Made by a program: the position numbers and the translations under genes
Notes under the pieces: model-generated
What the model was told of the DNA's origin: nothing
Seen by the model: the letters and a program-made list of their open reading frames with translations, nothing else
Database searches by the model: none
Assembly (NCBI GenBank): GCA_947624355.1
Contig: CANQKI010000007.1
Span: 1 to 44,198 of the forward strand
Length of the DNA stretch: 44,198 nucleotides
Reading direction: 5' to 3'
Source: an uncultured Clostridia bacterium
GTDB taxonomy: Bacteria > Bacillota > Clostridia > Christensenellales > Aristaeellaceae
Shown here: positions 16,552 through 26,127 of the stretch, one piece after another
Layout: every line of letters begins with the position of its first letter
Position numbering within the stretch: the first letter of the stretch is position 1

Positions 16552-18268
16552 GGCGGCTCACCCCCCATTCCACCAGCAGGAGCAGCAGGAAAAGCCCCGC
16601 CAGGTACCCCGTCAGCTCCCGGCCCCCGGACAGGGCGGTGTCCGCCCCGTCGCCGATGCGGCTTTCGGCCACGGTTCGCACGTCGCTTTCCGCCGCGGGA
16701 AGCCGCAGGGCAAAATACCGCTCGGTATCCTGGCCGTCCTGCCGGATGGTCAGGGTGTAGAGGCCGGGCAGGGCCGTATCCGTAAAGGGATGGCTTTCAT
16801 CCCAGCCCGTGGGGGCGGCCGGGGACACGGTTTTCCCGTCCGGCAGGGTAACGAAGGCGCTTTCCTCGTCCCCCGTCAGGGGAATGAGCACGCTTTCGCC
16901 GCACACGCCCTCCCCCACGTCCGCCGCCGTTTCGGGCAGCAGGGAAGACAAAATATTCTGCACCAGAATGGGAAAATCGTACTTCATGGGCAGATTGGAA
17001 TCATTCACCGAAAAGCCCAGGGCCACGGTGCGGCCGGAAGCGGCCAGAACGGCGTTCCCGTCCAGGGTCAGAAGCGTCCGGCCCCCGGCCAGGGGCCGAT
17101 AGGCCCGCACGGCCACGCTGTCCAATGTCAGCCCGGCGGTTATATCGTCCCGTTCGCCAAAGGCCAGGGCGCCGGAGGGTGTCAGGGGCTCCCCGGCGGT
17201 GATTTCCGTCTGCTCCGGGTCTTTGGAAAAAATCAGGGGCGCGGGGCCGTAAATATACAGGTCGGCCCCGGCGGCGGCCCGCTCTTCGTCCCCCACCCGC
17301 ACAACCGTAACGTCTTCCCGCAGTTTCACGGCATTTTCCAGGAACACGCTGGTGTCCCCGCAGAGGGCCACGGTAAAGTTCCGTCCGGCTTTGGGCACGA
17401 AATAAAAGCTGTTGTCGTCCGCAATCGCGTCCGCCTCCCGGATTTCCACCCGGGCATAGGCGCAGTCCGGCACGGAAAAAGAAACTCCCGCCGTTTCCCC
17501 CGCCGGGATGCGGGCCGTTTTCGCATCGCATACCGTTTCCCCGGCATAGCAGACGAACGTCAGGTCGCAATCCCCGCCGTAATTGGCCGCCCGGGCATAG
17601 CCCGCGCCGTTTTCCACGGTAAAGGACAGAATCGCCCGATTTACCAGGCCCTTTTCGGCGTTGTATACCGTTATATGGGGGTTATCCGTGCGGAAATCAT
17701 CCGAAAACACCAGGATGCGCAGCCCTTCCGCCTCCCGCTGCATGGCCTCGGCCAGGGACACGGCGGCGCTCAGGTCCCCCGCCGCGGCCGTGGGCGTCAG
17801 GGCGCGGAGGGCCCGGCGAGCGGCCTCCCGGTCGGTGGAGCGGCTGAGAAGCTGCCGGGTCTCGTTGCCCGCGGCCAGGACGGTGAGGGCGTCGTCCGGC
17901 CCCATGCCCTCCAGGATTCTTCCGGCGGTCTCCTTTGCAAGCTCCAGCCGGGATACGCCCCCCTCCGCTGCCTGCATGCTGGCCGACACGTCAAAAATCA
18001 TCACGGTTTCCCCCGCCATGCCCCCGGGCAGCGCGGGGCGCATGAGGGCCAGAGCCAGCACCGCCGCCATGAGCAGATGCAGGGGCAAAAGAATATTGCG
18101 CCGCAGCTTCTGGAAGGGGCGGCTGGCGGTCAGGTCCCGGGCGGCGCGCCGCCACAGAAAGGTGCTGGGCACAGGGCGGTCCTCGTACCGGCGCTTGAGC
18201 AGGTACAGAAACAGGATGACGCCCAGGCTGAGAAAGGCCCACCCGAAGGCGGGGGCAAGAAAGGTCAT
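16541..18268 (-). CDS. BatA-like membrane protein with VWA domain
   Basis: The 575-residue protein begins with the BatA N-terminal signature: two hydrophobic segments around a basic stretch (GWAFLSLGVILFLYLLKRR, then VPSTFLWRR and ILLPLHLLMAAVLALAL). A VWA domain follows (DVSASMQ, about residue 94). Its metal motif DxSxS is complete, unlike the degenerate first site in the following gene. The middle is extracytoplasmic-looking beta structure and the C-terminus has one final membrane helix (LAGLFLLLLLVEWG). It lies 16 bp after the DUF58 gene in the same operon. By family analogy it assembles with MoxR and DUF58 partners; the substrate is unknown. Confidence 0.82.
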   Translation of the reverse strand: MTFLAPAFGWAFLSLGVILFLYLLKRRYEDRPVPSTFLWRRAARDLTASRPFQKLRRNILLPLHLLMAAVLALALMRPALPGGMAGETVMIFDVSASMQAAEGGVSRLELAKETAGRILEGMGPDDALTVLAAGNETRQLLSRSTDREAARRALRALTPTAAAGDLSAAVSLAEAMQREAEGLRILVFSDDFRTDNPHITVYNAEKGLVNRAILSFTVENGAGYARAANYGGDCDLTFVCYAGETVCDAKTARIPAGETAGVSFSVPDCAYARVEIREADAIADDNSFYFVPKAGRNFTVALCGDTSVFLENAVKLREDVTVVRVGDEERAAAGADLYIYGPAPLIFSKDPEQTEITAGEPLTPSGALAFGERDDITAGLTLDSVAVRAYRPLAGGRTLLTLDGNAVLAASGRTVALGFSVNDSNLPMKYDFPILVQNILSSLLPETAADVGEGVCGESVLIPLTGDEESAFVTLPDGKTVSPAAPTGWDESHPFTDTALPGLYTLTIRQDGQDTERYFALRLPAAESDVRTVAESRIGDGADTALSGGRELTGYLAGLFLLLLLVEWGVSRRVL

Positions 18269-18284
18269 GAATCAAGCGCTCCTT

Positions 18285-19139
18285 TTACAGAATGCCGTTT
18301 CGGGACAGATCGGCCAGAAAGGTTTCCTCAAAATCCCGCCGCCCGTCCAGCAGCAGCCAGGCCATGCTCCTTGTCCGGCAGGCGGCCCGGGTTTCCTCCA
18401 GGAATGAACGCAGCGTATCCCGGTACTGGCGCAGGGCCGCGCCGTCCAGCAGCATGTCCACGTCCGGGGCCCCCTCGGCGTCCCGCAGGCGCAGGGCCCC
18501 CTCCAGATCAGGTTCCATTTCAAAGGCGGACAGCACCTGAACCAGCGCGGCCTCCTGCCGGCGGTACAGAAGAAAATCCAAGGTTTTCCCCATACCCTCT
18601 TCCTGGTACCCGTCGGTAATCAGAAAGGTAAGCCCCTTGGGATAAGGGTCGGCCGAACGCAGGGCGGCGGCCAGGTCGCATGCCCCGGTCATCACCTGCT
18701 CCGCCAGAAAAGCGGACGCCCGGGGATAGGCCGCCCGGCCCGCAAAATACGGGCTCATGAGGGCATTTTTCTCCCGGAGCCACAGGATGCGCAGCCGGTC
18801 GCCCCCCGTCAACGCCAGGTAGGACAGGGCCTCGGCGGCCCGGACGGCGTTTTCCCGCTTGGCCGCCATGGACGCGCTGCCGTCCACCGCCACCGTGACC
18901 AGGGATTCCTTTTCTTCCGTGAACAGCCGGAGAAAGAGCCGGTCGAACCGGGCGTAGGCGTTCCAGTCCACCCGGCGGATATCGTCCCCGGGGGCGTATT
19001 CCCGGAAATCGGAAAACTCGGCGGAGAAGCCCAGGGCTTTCGAACGGCGCACGCCCCCCGCCCCGCCCCGGGCGGGATGGGCGATCCGCAGCCGCAGGGC
19101 ATCCAGCCGGTGCAAATAAGCGTCTGTCAGCATACGCAT
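18285..19139 (-). CDS. DUF58-domain protein
   Basis: The protein of 284 residues carries the DUF58 signature SDFREYAPGDDIRRVDWNAY near residues 43-62, followed by a VWA-like segment (VAVDGSASM, about 82-90; FLITDGYQ later). DUF58 proteins are regularly encoded immediately after MoxR ATPases and are thought to be their partners. Here the ATG lies one base after the moxR stop (TGAaATG), so the two are translationally linked. No membrane segment is obvious. Confidence 0.88.
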   Translation of the reverse strand: MRMLTDAYLHRLDALRLRIAHPARGGAGGVRRSKALGFSAEFSDFREYAPGDDIRRVDWNAYARFDRLFLRLFTEEKESLVTVAVDGSASMAAKRENAVRAAEALSYLALTGGDRLRILWLREKNALMSPYFAGRAAYPRASAFLAEQVMTGACDLAAALRSADPYPKGLTFLITDGYQEEGMGKTLDFLLYRRQEAALVQVLSAFEMEPDLEGALRLRDAEGAPDVDMLLDGAALRQYRDTLRSFLEETRAACRTRSMAWLLLDGRRDFEETFLADLSRNGIL

Positions 19140-19140
19140 T

Positions 19141-20121
19141 TCACCCGGGCAGAACCCTGATCATGAGTTCCGCAATCACCCGTTCCGTGTCCACCCCGTC
19201 GGTGAGGGCCTCGAAATTGAGGGCCATCCGGTGGCGCAGGCAGGCGGGGGCCACGAAACGCAGATCGTCAAAGGCCACGTTGAACCGCCCCTGGTTCAGC
19301 GCCCGCACCCGGGCAGTGGCCAGCAGGGCCTGGGCTCCCCGGGGGCTGGCCCCGAAACGCACGTATTTTTTCGTAATCTCGGGGGCGTCGGCGGTTTCGG
19401 GATGAGTGGCCAGCACGAGACGCAGGGCAGCCTCCTGCACGCTGGGGGCAATGGGCACCTGGCGGGCAACGTCCCGCAGGGCCAGGATCTCCCCGCCGCC
19501 GGCAATCTTTTCCGCCCGGCTGCCCTGGTCCTTCACCGTCCTGTCCACGATGCCGGAGAGCTCCTCCAGCGTGGGGAAGGGCACAATGACCTTGAAGAGG
19601 AACCGGTCCAATTGCGCCTCGGGCAGGGGATAGGTGCCCTCCTGCTCGATGGGGTTCTGGGTGGCCAAAACGAAATAGGGCTGGGGCAGGGGCCTGGTTT
19701 CCCCCGCCACGGTGACCGCCTGCTCCTGCATGGCCTCCAGCAGGGCCGACTGGGTTTTGGGGGTGGCGCGGTTGATTTCATCCGCCAGTACGATGGAGGC
19801 AAACAGGGGGCCGGGCTGGAAGCGGAATTCGCCCCCCGCCTCGGTTTTTACGAAGATATTGGTGCCCGTCACGTCGGCGGGCATGAGGTCGGGGGTGAAC
19901 TGGATACGGGAAAAGGAAAGGTCCAGCACCTTTGACAATGTGCGCACCAGGTGGGTTTTCCCCAGGCCCGGCACCCCCTCCAGCAGCACGTTGCCCCCGG
20001 CCACCACGGCCAGCAGCAGATGCTCCACCACGTTTTCCTGGCCCACCATTTCCTTCCCGATTTCATCCCGGATTTTTCCGTACTGTACGGCGAAATTTTC
20101 GATGTCCTGCTTGGTGTTCAT
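19141..20121 (-). CDS. MoxR-family AAA+ ATPase
   Basis: The 326-residue ATPase shows Walker A EGVPGLGKTHLV (about 48-59), Walker B with ADEINRATPKTQSALLEAMQ (near 110-130), sensor LATQNPIEQEGTYPLPEAQLDRF and the C-terminal lid SPRGAQALL. MoxR ATPases act as chaperone-like remodelers of VWA-containing partners. The ATG at 20121 has AAAGGAG upstream and clears the preceding gene by 17 bp; a longer reading to 20175 would overlap it. It precedes DUF58 and two VWA genes, the classical arrangement. Confidence 0.93.
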   Translation of the reverse strand: MNTKQDIENFAVQYGKIRDEIGKEMVGQENVVEHLLLAVVAGGNVLLEGVPGLGKTHLVRTLSKVLDLSFSRIQFTPDLMPADVTGTNIFVKTEAGGEFRFQPGPLFASIVLADEINRATPKTQSALLEAMQEQAVTVAGETRPLPQPYFVLATQNPIEQEGTYPLPEAQLDRFLFKVIVPFPTLEELSGIVDRTVKDQGSRAEKIAGGGEILALRDVARQVPIAPSVQEAALRLVLATHPETADAPEITKKYVRFGASPRGAQALLATARVRALNQGRFNVAFDDLRFVAPACLRHRMALNFEALTDGVDTERVIAELMIRVLPG

Positions 20122-20138
20122 AAGGCCGCTCCTTTGCT

Positions 20139-21563
20139 TTATTCGGTCAGCGAGGCGAAATAATCGGCCACCCACTGCCGCTCCCGGTTCGTCAGGTTCT
20201 GGCTTTCCGCCGCCCGGGCCGCCGCCTCGGCATACTCCAGCGCCACCTGGTTGTAGGGGACGCTGCCGTCCAGGCTGCCCGCCCCGGGGCCCACGTTCAA
20301 TTGCGCCACGTCCCCCTCGTTCCGGGGGCTTTCGGCGGCCAGCTCGGTCTGGTCCGCGTCCAGGCGGGTGGGATCGTAAATGGATTCATAGGTCCCTTCT
20401 TTATAGCGGGGGTCGTCGGTGCCCGCAAAGCCGGGATCGTCCGCCGCCTCCGAGGTCATATCCTCATTGGTGCTGCCCCGGCCCGCCCCCGTCTGCGCCC
20501 CCTGCATGCCCTCGCCGGCGGCCAGGCCCATGCCCTGGCCCTGCTGCCCGCCAAGGCCCGCCCGGAGATTCTGTAACATTTGGGCGAGAGCAGCCAACTG
20601 GGCGTCGGACAGGCTGCCCGCCGCGGCGGAGAGGCCCTTCAGGTTTTCAAGGGCCGCCGCCAGGTCGCCCATTTTCAGGGCGGCAGCCGCGGCGTTCATC
20701 AAGTCGCCCATTTCGCCGGAAAGGGCCTGGGCCGCCTGTTCCAGGGCTTCCGCGTCCAGGCCGTCCAAGGCGTTTTCCAGGGCTTCTTCATCCCCTGCCT
20801 GCAGAGCCTGCGCCAATGCGTCCAGCCCCTGCCCTTCCAGGGATTGGGCCAGGGCGTCCATGCGTTCCCCGGCAAGGGTATCCCGCATTTTTTCCAGGCG
20901 TTCCTGCCCTTCGTTCAGGGCCAGCAGCGCGTCCGCCGGGTCCTTCGCCTGGAGAAGCTTCCGTTCCAAATCGCCCGTCAGGCGGCGAAGCTCCCGCTTT
21001 TGTTCATCCGTCAGGGCGTTCTCGGGGTCGTCGACGGCTTCCTCCGCCTGCTCCGCCGCTTCCTCCACGATTTTTCGGTACGCGTCGGCCTGCTCCAGAG
21101 CCGCGTTCTGCGGGTTGGGGAGCAGCAGCGCCGCCGCCAGGCACGCCGCCCCGCCCGCCAGGAGCAGGGGCCGCTTCAGCCGCGGACGGGGGATTTTTTT
21201 CACGTCAAAGGCCGCCAGGGCCGCCGCCGCGTCCTGCCGCTGCAGCTGCTCCATGGGCGAATCGCCGGGAAAGGCAAGCGCGGTCTGCAGCCGCTCCTTC
21301 AGGCCGCATTTGTCCCCTGTCCGGGCGGCTTTTTCGTCCGATACGGGCCACAGAAGCGCGCAAAGCGCCCCTGCCGCCGCGCCAACCCCCACGAGGATTA
21401 TTCCCAGGACCGCTTTGTTCCGTACTGGAACAAAGAAGGAAAGCAGCATCAGGATCAGCGCCGCTCCTGCCCCAACGCACAGGCCCAGAGCGCCGCCCCG
21501 CAGGCCGTGAAGCAAGCGGATGCGCCTCTTGAGCGGCCGAAACGCCTTTTTCAGTTCCTTCAT
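20139..21563 (-). CDS. Membrane-anchored coiled-coil protein of MoxR/ABC operons (DUF4175-like)
   Basis: The 474-residue protein has three N-terminal membrane segments (about 25-47, 53-70 and 131-149), then a long Ala/Glu/Leu-rich helical part (about 150-340, with a repeated DALAQxLE-type pattern), a Gly/Gln-rich linker, and a conserved-looking C-terminus VPYNQVALEYAEAAARAAES. This order resembles the DUF4175-like proteins found with MoxR and VWA genes in other bacteria, but the match is from memory and not certain. It overlaps the permease gene by four bases (ATGA). Its role in the complex is unknown. Confidence 0.6.
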   Translation of the reverse strand: MKELKKAFRPLKRRIRLLHGLRGGALGLCVGAGAALILMLLSFFVPVRNKAVLGIILVGVGAAAGALCALLWPVSDEKAARTGDKCGLKERLQTALAFPGDSPMEQLQRQDAAAALAAFDVKKIPRPRLKRPLLLAGGAACLAAALLLPNPQNAALEQADAYRKIVEEAAEQAEEAVDDPENALTDEQKRELRRLTGDLERKLLQAKDPADALLALNEGQERLEKMRDTLAGERMDALAQSLEGQGLDALAQALQAGDEEALENALDGLDAEALEQAAQALSGEMGDLMNAAAAALKMGDLAAALENLKGLSAAAGSLSDAQLAALAQMLQNLRAGLGGQQGQGMGLAAGEGMQGAQTGAGRGSTNEDMTSEAADDPGFAGTDDPRYKEGTYESIYDPTRLDADQTELAAESPRNEGDVAQLNVGPGAGSLDGSVPYNQVALEYAEAAARAAESQNLTNRERQWVADYFASLTE

Positions 21564-22474
21564 TTCCGTTTCCGCACCCGCACTTTCCGGGGCCGCACCA
21601 GCAGGGCGGCGACGCCGCTGAACGCCTCGGCCAGCAGGACCATGCCTCCCATGTTGATGAGGGCCATCCGGCCGTACCCGATCTTTTTCATCATCAGGAA
21701 CAGGGCGTACAGCCGGCCCTGACTGCTGGCAAAGGTGCTCTGCACGGCGGCCACCTGGTCCTCAACCAGCGCCACCAGCCCCACCCCCGGATTCAGGAAC
21801 AGCAGCTTGGGCATCATTTTCACCGCGTCCAGGGGCGTCATGGCGGCGTATTTTGCCGTGTCGTAAAGCCGGTCCGCCATGCCGGGGGTAATGCTGAAAA
21901 ACAGGGGAAGCAGCGTGCTAACGCCGATGAACAACAGCACGATATAGCTGATTACCGTGGCCCCCACAGTGTTTTTCATGAAAGACGAGCACAGCACGCC
22001 CACGGCGGACGCCGCAAAGGCGCACACCAGCAGAAACAGCGTGCCAAGCAGCACGCTCATCAGCCCCACGCCCCCGGGCAGCATGGTGAGGGCCGTAACG
22101 GGCAGGCCGCACAGAATCAGCAGGGCGATGAAAGCAAAGCTCTCCATCCACTTGCCCAGCACGATGGCATAGGAGCCCGTGTTGGTGACCAGCAGCAATT
22201 CCAGCGTCTGCCGCTCCCTTTCCCCGGCGATGGACCCGGCGGTCATGGCCGGGGTAACCAGCACGATCAGGAAAAACTGCGCCAGCATCAGCACGATGTA
22301 TGTAATGAGGCCCATCTGGAAATTGTCGATGGTCACCCGGCTTTCCCGGAGGAAGGGGGACAGCATGGCCAGCACAATGAGCAGCAGCACAAGCACATAA
22401 ATCCCCAGGATCAGCAGCGTTTTCGCCGAGCGCATCCTGCGCAGGGCCGAGGACGCCAGGATGGGGTTAATCAT
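21560..22474 (-). CDS. ABC-2 type transporter permease
   Basis: The 304-residue membrane protein has about six helices. An early helix is followed by a segment with AGSIAGERERQTLELLLVTNTGSYAIVLGKW, the conserved ABC-2 motif. It overlaps the end of the ATPase gene by 8 bp, so both subunits are made together. With the large secreted upstream gene and the downstream MoxR/VWA group it forms a single operon; related gene groups in gliding bacteria and Firmicutes have exporter subunits of this type, but the cargo is not known here. Confidence 0.88.
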   Translation of the reverse strand: MINPILASSALRRMRSAKTLLILGIYVLVLLLIVLAMLSPFLRESRVTIDNFQMGLITYIVLMLAQFFLIVLVTPAMTAGSIAGERERQTLELLLVTNTGSYAIVLGKWMESFAFIALLILCGLPVTALTMLPGGVGLMSVLLGTLFLLVCAFAASAVGVLCSSFMKNTVGATVISYIVLLFIGVSTLLPLFFSITPGMADRLYDTAKYAAMTPLDAVKMMPKLLFLNPGVGLVALVEDQVAAVQSTFASSQGRLYALFLMMKKIGYGRMALINMGGMVLLAEAFSGVAALLVRPRKVRVRKRK

Positions 22475-23405
22475 GGCCCGTCACCTCCATAAAGACTTTT
22501 TCCAGGTTCATGGGCGCCCGGTGGAAATCGTGCACGGGCGCACCGGCGGAAAGCAGGGCCCGCAGAATGTCCGCGCAGGCGTCCTCCTCCCCCTGGAGGC
22601 GCACCCGAAGCAGGTAAGGCTCCTCCTCCGTAATGGCGGTCACACAGGGCATCTGCCGAAGGGCGGTGACGGCGTTTTCCACCTGGGCTTCCCCGCAGCC
22701 CGGAACCAGCCTAATATCCAGCGGCGCGTCGCCGTTCATTTTCCGGGACAGGGCCTCCACCGTGCCCGTAAAGACCAGTTTTCCGTGGTCCAGGATGGTC
22801 AGGCTGTCGCACATTTCGGAAAGCTCAGGCAGGATATGGGAGGAAATCAGCACCGTCTTGCCCATTTCTTTCAGGGTGCGCAAAATTCCCTTCATTTCGG
22901 CCCGGGCCCGGGGGTCCATGCCGGACGCCGGCTCATCCAGAATCAGCAGCCGGGGGTCGTGTACCAGGGCGCGGGCCAGGCACAGCCTTTGCTTCATGCC
23001 CCGGGACAGGGAATTGACGTAGGCCTCCCGCTTGTCGGACAGGCCTACCAGGTCGAGCAGCTGCCCCGTCATCCTGTCCCTGTCCTTTTTGCCCACGCCG
23101 TAGCATCGGGCGTAAAAATCCAGGTATTCCCAGCTTTTCAGGTTATCGTACGCCCCGAAAAAATCGGGCATATAGCCCACCAGGGAGCGGGCTTTCCGGT
23201 TGTTTCTGCCGATCACCGCGCCGTCGATTTCCGCCCGGCCGGAGGAGGCGGGCAGCAGCGTGGCCAGGATGCGCATGGTGGTGGTTTTGCCCGCGCCGTT
23301 GGGGCCCACAAAGCCGTGCAGCTCCCCGTCGCCGATGGTGAGGTTCAGATGATCCAGCGCCAGGAATTTGCCGTAATACCGGGTCAGGCCTTCGATTGTG
23401 AGCAT
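22467..23405 (-). CDS. ABC transporter ATP-binding protein
   Basis: The 312-residue ATPase carries Walker A GPNGAGKTTTM (about 35-45), the Q-loop region YMPDFFGAYDNL, signature LSRGMKQRLCLARAL and Walker B LLILDEPASGMDP, followed by the switch His in ISSHILPEL. The C-terminal extension of about 90 residues is typical of ABC-2 export ATPases. It overlaps the preceding stop by one base (TAATG) and the following permease by 8 bp. It supplies energy to the adjacent permease; substrate unknown. Confidence 0.93.
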   Translation of the reverse strand: MLTIEGLTRYYGKFLALDHLNLTIGDGELHGFVGPNGAGKTTTMRILATLLPASSGRAEIDGAVIGRNNRKARSLVGYMPDFFGAYDNLKSWEYLDFYARCYGVGKKDRDRMTGQLLDLVGLSDKREAYVNSLSRGMKQRLCLARALVHDPRLLILDEPASGMDPRARAEMKGILRTLKEMGKTVLISSHILPELSEMCDSLTILDHGKLVFTGTVEALSRKMNGDAPLDIRLVPGCGEAQVENAVTALRQMPCVTAITEEEPYLLRVRLQGEEDACADILRALLSAGAPVHDFHRAPMNLEKVFMEVTGHD

Positions 23406-25909
23406 TATGGTTCCCTCCCTTCCAGCAGCATGGTGGGGGTATATACGTCGTAATAGCTTTCCACGTCAGTGACGGGCCGGAACTGGATGTACGCCCGGCC
23501 TTCCGCGTCCACGTACTGCTCCGGGTTCTCCACGTCCTTGCCCATGGTGTATTCCACCCATTCCGTCCCGTTATACAGGTACGCCTGGGCCTGGTTGGGC
23601 AGATAATCCGTATAGAAGGCCAGGCGGGTGATTTCGGCCCCCGCCGCTTCGGGCACATGGAACATGAAGACGGGCTTTTCTTTCAGGGGATAGTAATATT
23701 CGTCGACGGCTATGCCCTTGCCGTCGTCATAGGGCACGCCGTTTTCGTCCACCTGGCAGCGGATGGCCGCGTCCGTGCCAGGCACCCGGTAAATCAAATT
23801 GGAGCCCGTCTGCTGGACGAAAGGCACCACGGCGCCAAAAAGCGCGCGCCCGTCCATCCGGTCCACCGCCGTCCCGTCCACGGATACCGCGGGAATGGCC
23901 ACGTCCTCCGTGTAGGCGGCATAGAAGAACTGCCGCGCGGGGTCACGGTTATAGCCGTATGCCGTGGAATAGTACATGCTCATGCTGTTGAGCGCCTGGT
24001 TCATCAGGTCGGCCTCCACGGCGGCGTCCCGGTCCACGGCGTCCCAGTCGACGAGGCCGTTCTTTTGATGGCTCTGCTGGAAATAAAATTCGTAGGTCAT
24101 GGTGTAGGGGTTGAAGGCCGTGCCCGCCAGGGATTCGTACATGCAGCCGTCGTCATAGACCGGGTTTTTTTCGTCCGCAAAAGCGCTCTTTTTCAAAAAC
24201 AGGTCGTACGATTCCCCGTCCTTCAGCGCGGGCACGGTGCAGTAGCCGTACTTGCAGCAGAACACCCCTTTTTTCAGGGTCACGCCCGTACGGTTCATGA
24301 TCGTTCCGTGCAGCCCGTCCGCCGCCATCCATACTTCCGCTTCCACCGGGCCGTCCAGGACGGGCAGGTCCCGGAGCCGGATATTCTGGGATTCCCAGGC
24401 CCGCTCAAAGGAAATGCCCACCCGGCTTTCCTCGCCCTGCATGAACCGGAACCGGATTTCGGTAGGCAGCAGGGGGGTATCCTCGTCACTGTAATACCAA
24501 TAGCTGTGGTTTTCCTGCACGTCCATGGCGCCCTCGTTTACCGATACGGTGTGCATGCCTTTTCCCGCCGTGCCCAGCACCAGGGACGTATCCCGGCTCT
24601 GCACGCCGTCCGCCTCCTGCCTAATCACCGTGATTCCCAGCACCGCCGGGCGGTCGGACCCGCTCTGTCCCGCAATCAGCGTCACCGCCGCCACGGCGGC
24701 CACCGCAAGCAAGGGCAGCGCCAGCCACATGAACTGCCGCTTGTCCTTCCGCCGCAGCAGCAGATAGGCGATTCCGCCGCCCCCCAGCAGCAGCCCCGCC
24801 GCCGTCAGCACAGCCGCCGTCAGGGGCACGGTGTTTTCGATGGGCAGCCGCGCGGCAGCCCCGAAATAGGTTTCATCGGCCGTTCCGCCGGAAAGGCCCT
24901 GCTGGTAGAGGGTGTAGCAGTCCTTGATGAACAGGCGCTGGAAAAAGGTGTGCATGGGCGGCCACTGGACAAGAGCCTTTTCCGCCAATGAAAAGGCGGC
25001 GGTGTAAATCACGCCGTTTCCCGCCGTGCTCCGCCACAGGATGGGCGTGTCCCCGTCCCGGATGAGCGCATCGTCCAACCCCGCCCCGGCCAGCATCATT
25101 TCCTGCCCGGCAGGCTCGCCCGCCGCCTCCAGGTAGGCAAGCAGCGCCTCCGTGGGGTCGGGCTGCTTTTCCGCCGCCCCGGGCGTCAGGCCCGTGTATT
25201 GCGAAAAGGCGGGCCAGCCCGCCGCCGCTCCTGCGCCGCCGCCCAGAATCAGGATATGGCCGTTTTCCAGCCAGCCCTTCAGCGCACTTTGCTGGGCGTC
25301 GGAAAGGGTCCGCATGTCGAACCCGTCGATCACCAGCATGCCAAACGCGCTCATCATATCGGCGGTATCCGGGAAATTATCGGCGGTCAGCGGCACGGTT
25401 TTCATGTATTCGCTGCGCATGAGGGGGTCGTCCGTGGCGTCGATATCCAGGTAAGACAGGCTGCCCGGCTGTTCGGCCAGCACCCCCGCCAGCATGGCGT
25501 CGGGGTTGACCGTGCGCTCGGGTGTCGCGTTGACGGCGCAGATTTTTTCGTCCCCCTGCCAGATTTCCACCGTATACGTATTCTGCCGCACGCCCACCCG
25601 CACGGGCAGACGCACTTCCTTCACCGCGCCGGCGGCCAGGGGCAGCGGGGCCTCGTAACGGTCGTACTGCTTCCGGGAGGCGTAGATGTTCACGCACACG
25701 CGGCCGTCCAGGTCGCCGCCCTTGTTCTCGATGCGGACGGTCAGGGGCATGGTTTTTCCGTACGTCATCAGGCCGTCGTAACCCACCGTCACCTGCACCG
25801 ATAACTGGTCGTTTGGCACCGCGTCGTGCATTCCTTCCGCCAGGCCCCACGCGGGGCACAGCAAAAGACCCGCCAGCAGGGCGCAGCCTATCCGTTTTAA
25901 GAACCGCAA
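23405..25909 (-). CDS. Large secreted/membrane protein, first gene of the ABC-MoxR operon
   Basis: The 834-residue protein starts with a signal peptide (about 1-24). Residues 35-130 look like a beta-sandwich (LSVQVTVGYDGLMTYGKTMPLTVRI). Around 185-235 a GATase-like or Rossmann-type stretch follows (GMLVIDGFDM, GWLENGHILILGGG). Membrane segments lie near 362-382 and 390-412, then a second outside part rich in aromatic residues reaches the C-terminus. The build recalls proteins that accompany ABC-2 exporters in gliding and MoxR-type operons. I recognise no catalytic motif. It ends one base inside the ATPase start. Confidence 0.6.
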   Translation of the reverse strand: MRFLKRIGCALLAGLLLCPAWGLAEGMHDAVPNDQLSVQVTVGYDGLMTYGKTMPLTVRIENKGGDLDGRVCVNIYASRKQYDRYEAPLPLAAGAVKEVRLPVRVGVRQNTYTVEIWQGDEKICAVNATPERTVNPDAMLAGVLAEQPGSLSYLDIDATDDPLMRSEYMKTVPLTADNFPDTADMMSAFGMLVIDGFDMRTLSDAQQSALKGWLENGHILILGGGAGAAAGWPAFSQYTGLTPGAAEKQPDPTEALLAYLEAAGEPAGQEMMLAGAGLDDALIRDGDTPILWRSTAGNGVIYTAAFSLAEKALVQWPPMHTFFQRLFIKDCYTLYQQGLSGGTADETYFGAAARLPIENTVPLTAAVLTAAGLLLGGGGIAYLLLRRKDKRQFMWLALPLLAVAAVAAVTLIAGQSGSDRPAVLGITVIRQEADGVQSRDTSLVLGTAGKGMHTVSVNEGAMDVQENHSYWYYSDEDTPLLPTEIRFRFMQGEESRVGISFERAWESQNIRLRDLPVLDGPVEAEVWMAADGLHGTIMNRTGVTLKKGVFCCKYGYCTVPALKDGESYDLFLKKSAFADEKNPVYDDGCMYESLAGTAFNPYTMTYEFYFQQSHQKNGLVDWDAVDRDAAVEADLMNQALNSMSMYYSTAYGYNRDPARQFFYAAYTEDVAIPAVSVDGTAVDRMDGRALFGAVVPFVQQTGSNLIYRVPGTDAAIRCQVDENGVPYDDGKGIAVDEYYYPLKEKPVFMFHVPEAAGAEITRLAFYTDYLPNQAQAYLYNGTEWVEYTMGKDVENPEQYVDAEGRAYIQFRPVTDVESYYDVYTPTMLLEGREP

Positions 25910-25942
25910 AGTGTCATCCCTCCTTTTTTCCAGGGAGTTTCC

Positions 25943-25948
25943 ATTATA
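25943..25948 (-). promoter_or_regulatory. -10 box of the eight-gene operon
   Basis: TATAAT on the minus strand, 33 bp before the first gene. A clear -35 box at the right distance was not found, so the promoter may need an activator. Confidence 0.45.
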
Positions 25949-26080
25949 AAAGACGAATCAGCTTCGCCTTTTGTTGCATGCTTTTGAAAATTTTCTTGTT
26001 TCTTCGCGGCCCGGCCGCGGACGTATACCGCAATTATTATATAAACAGGCGCTATGCTTGTCAAATTACAAAATTCTTGC

Positions 26081-26109
26081 TTGCTTTTCCGGGAAAAATC
26101 CGGTATACT
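26081..26109 (+). promoter_or_regulatory. Promoter of queT-queF
   Basis: TTGCTT, 17-bp spacer beginning TTCCGGG, TATACT. The expected start near 26116 is a few bases before the riboswitch aptamer. Confidence 0.75.
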
Positions 26110-26127
26110 GGTTCCTGCCCTCGCGGC

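Noticed and set aside
14548-18619. Very long plus-strand open frames (745 and 885 codons) opposite the VWA and BatA genes
   Set aside because: They are antisense to convincing proteins, have no ribosome binding sites, and show low-complexity Pro/Arg/Gly/His-rich translations typical of GC-rich third-position shadows.
19712-21722. Plus-strand open frames opposite moxR and the coiled-coil gene
   Set aside because: Pro/Arg/Ala-rich shadow translations without domain content; the minus-strand genes explain the region.
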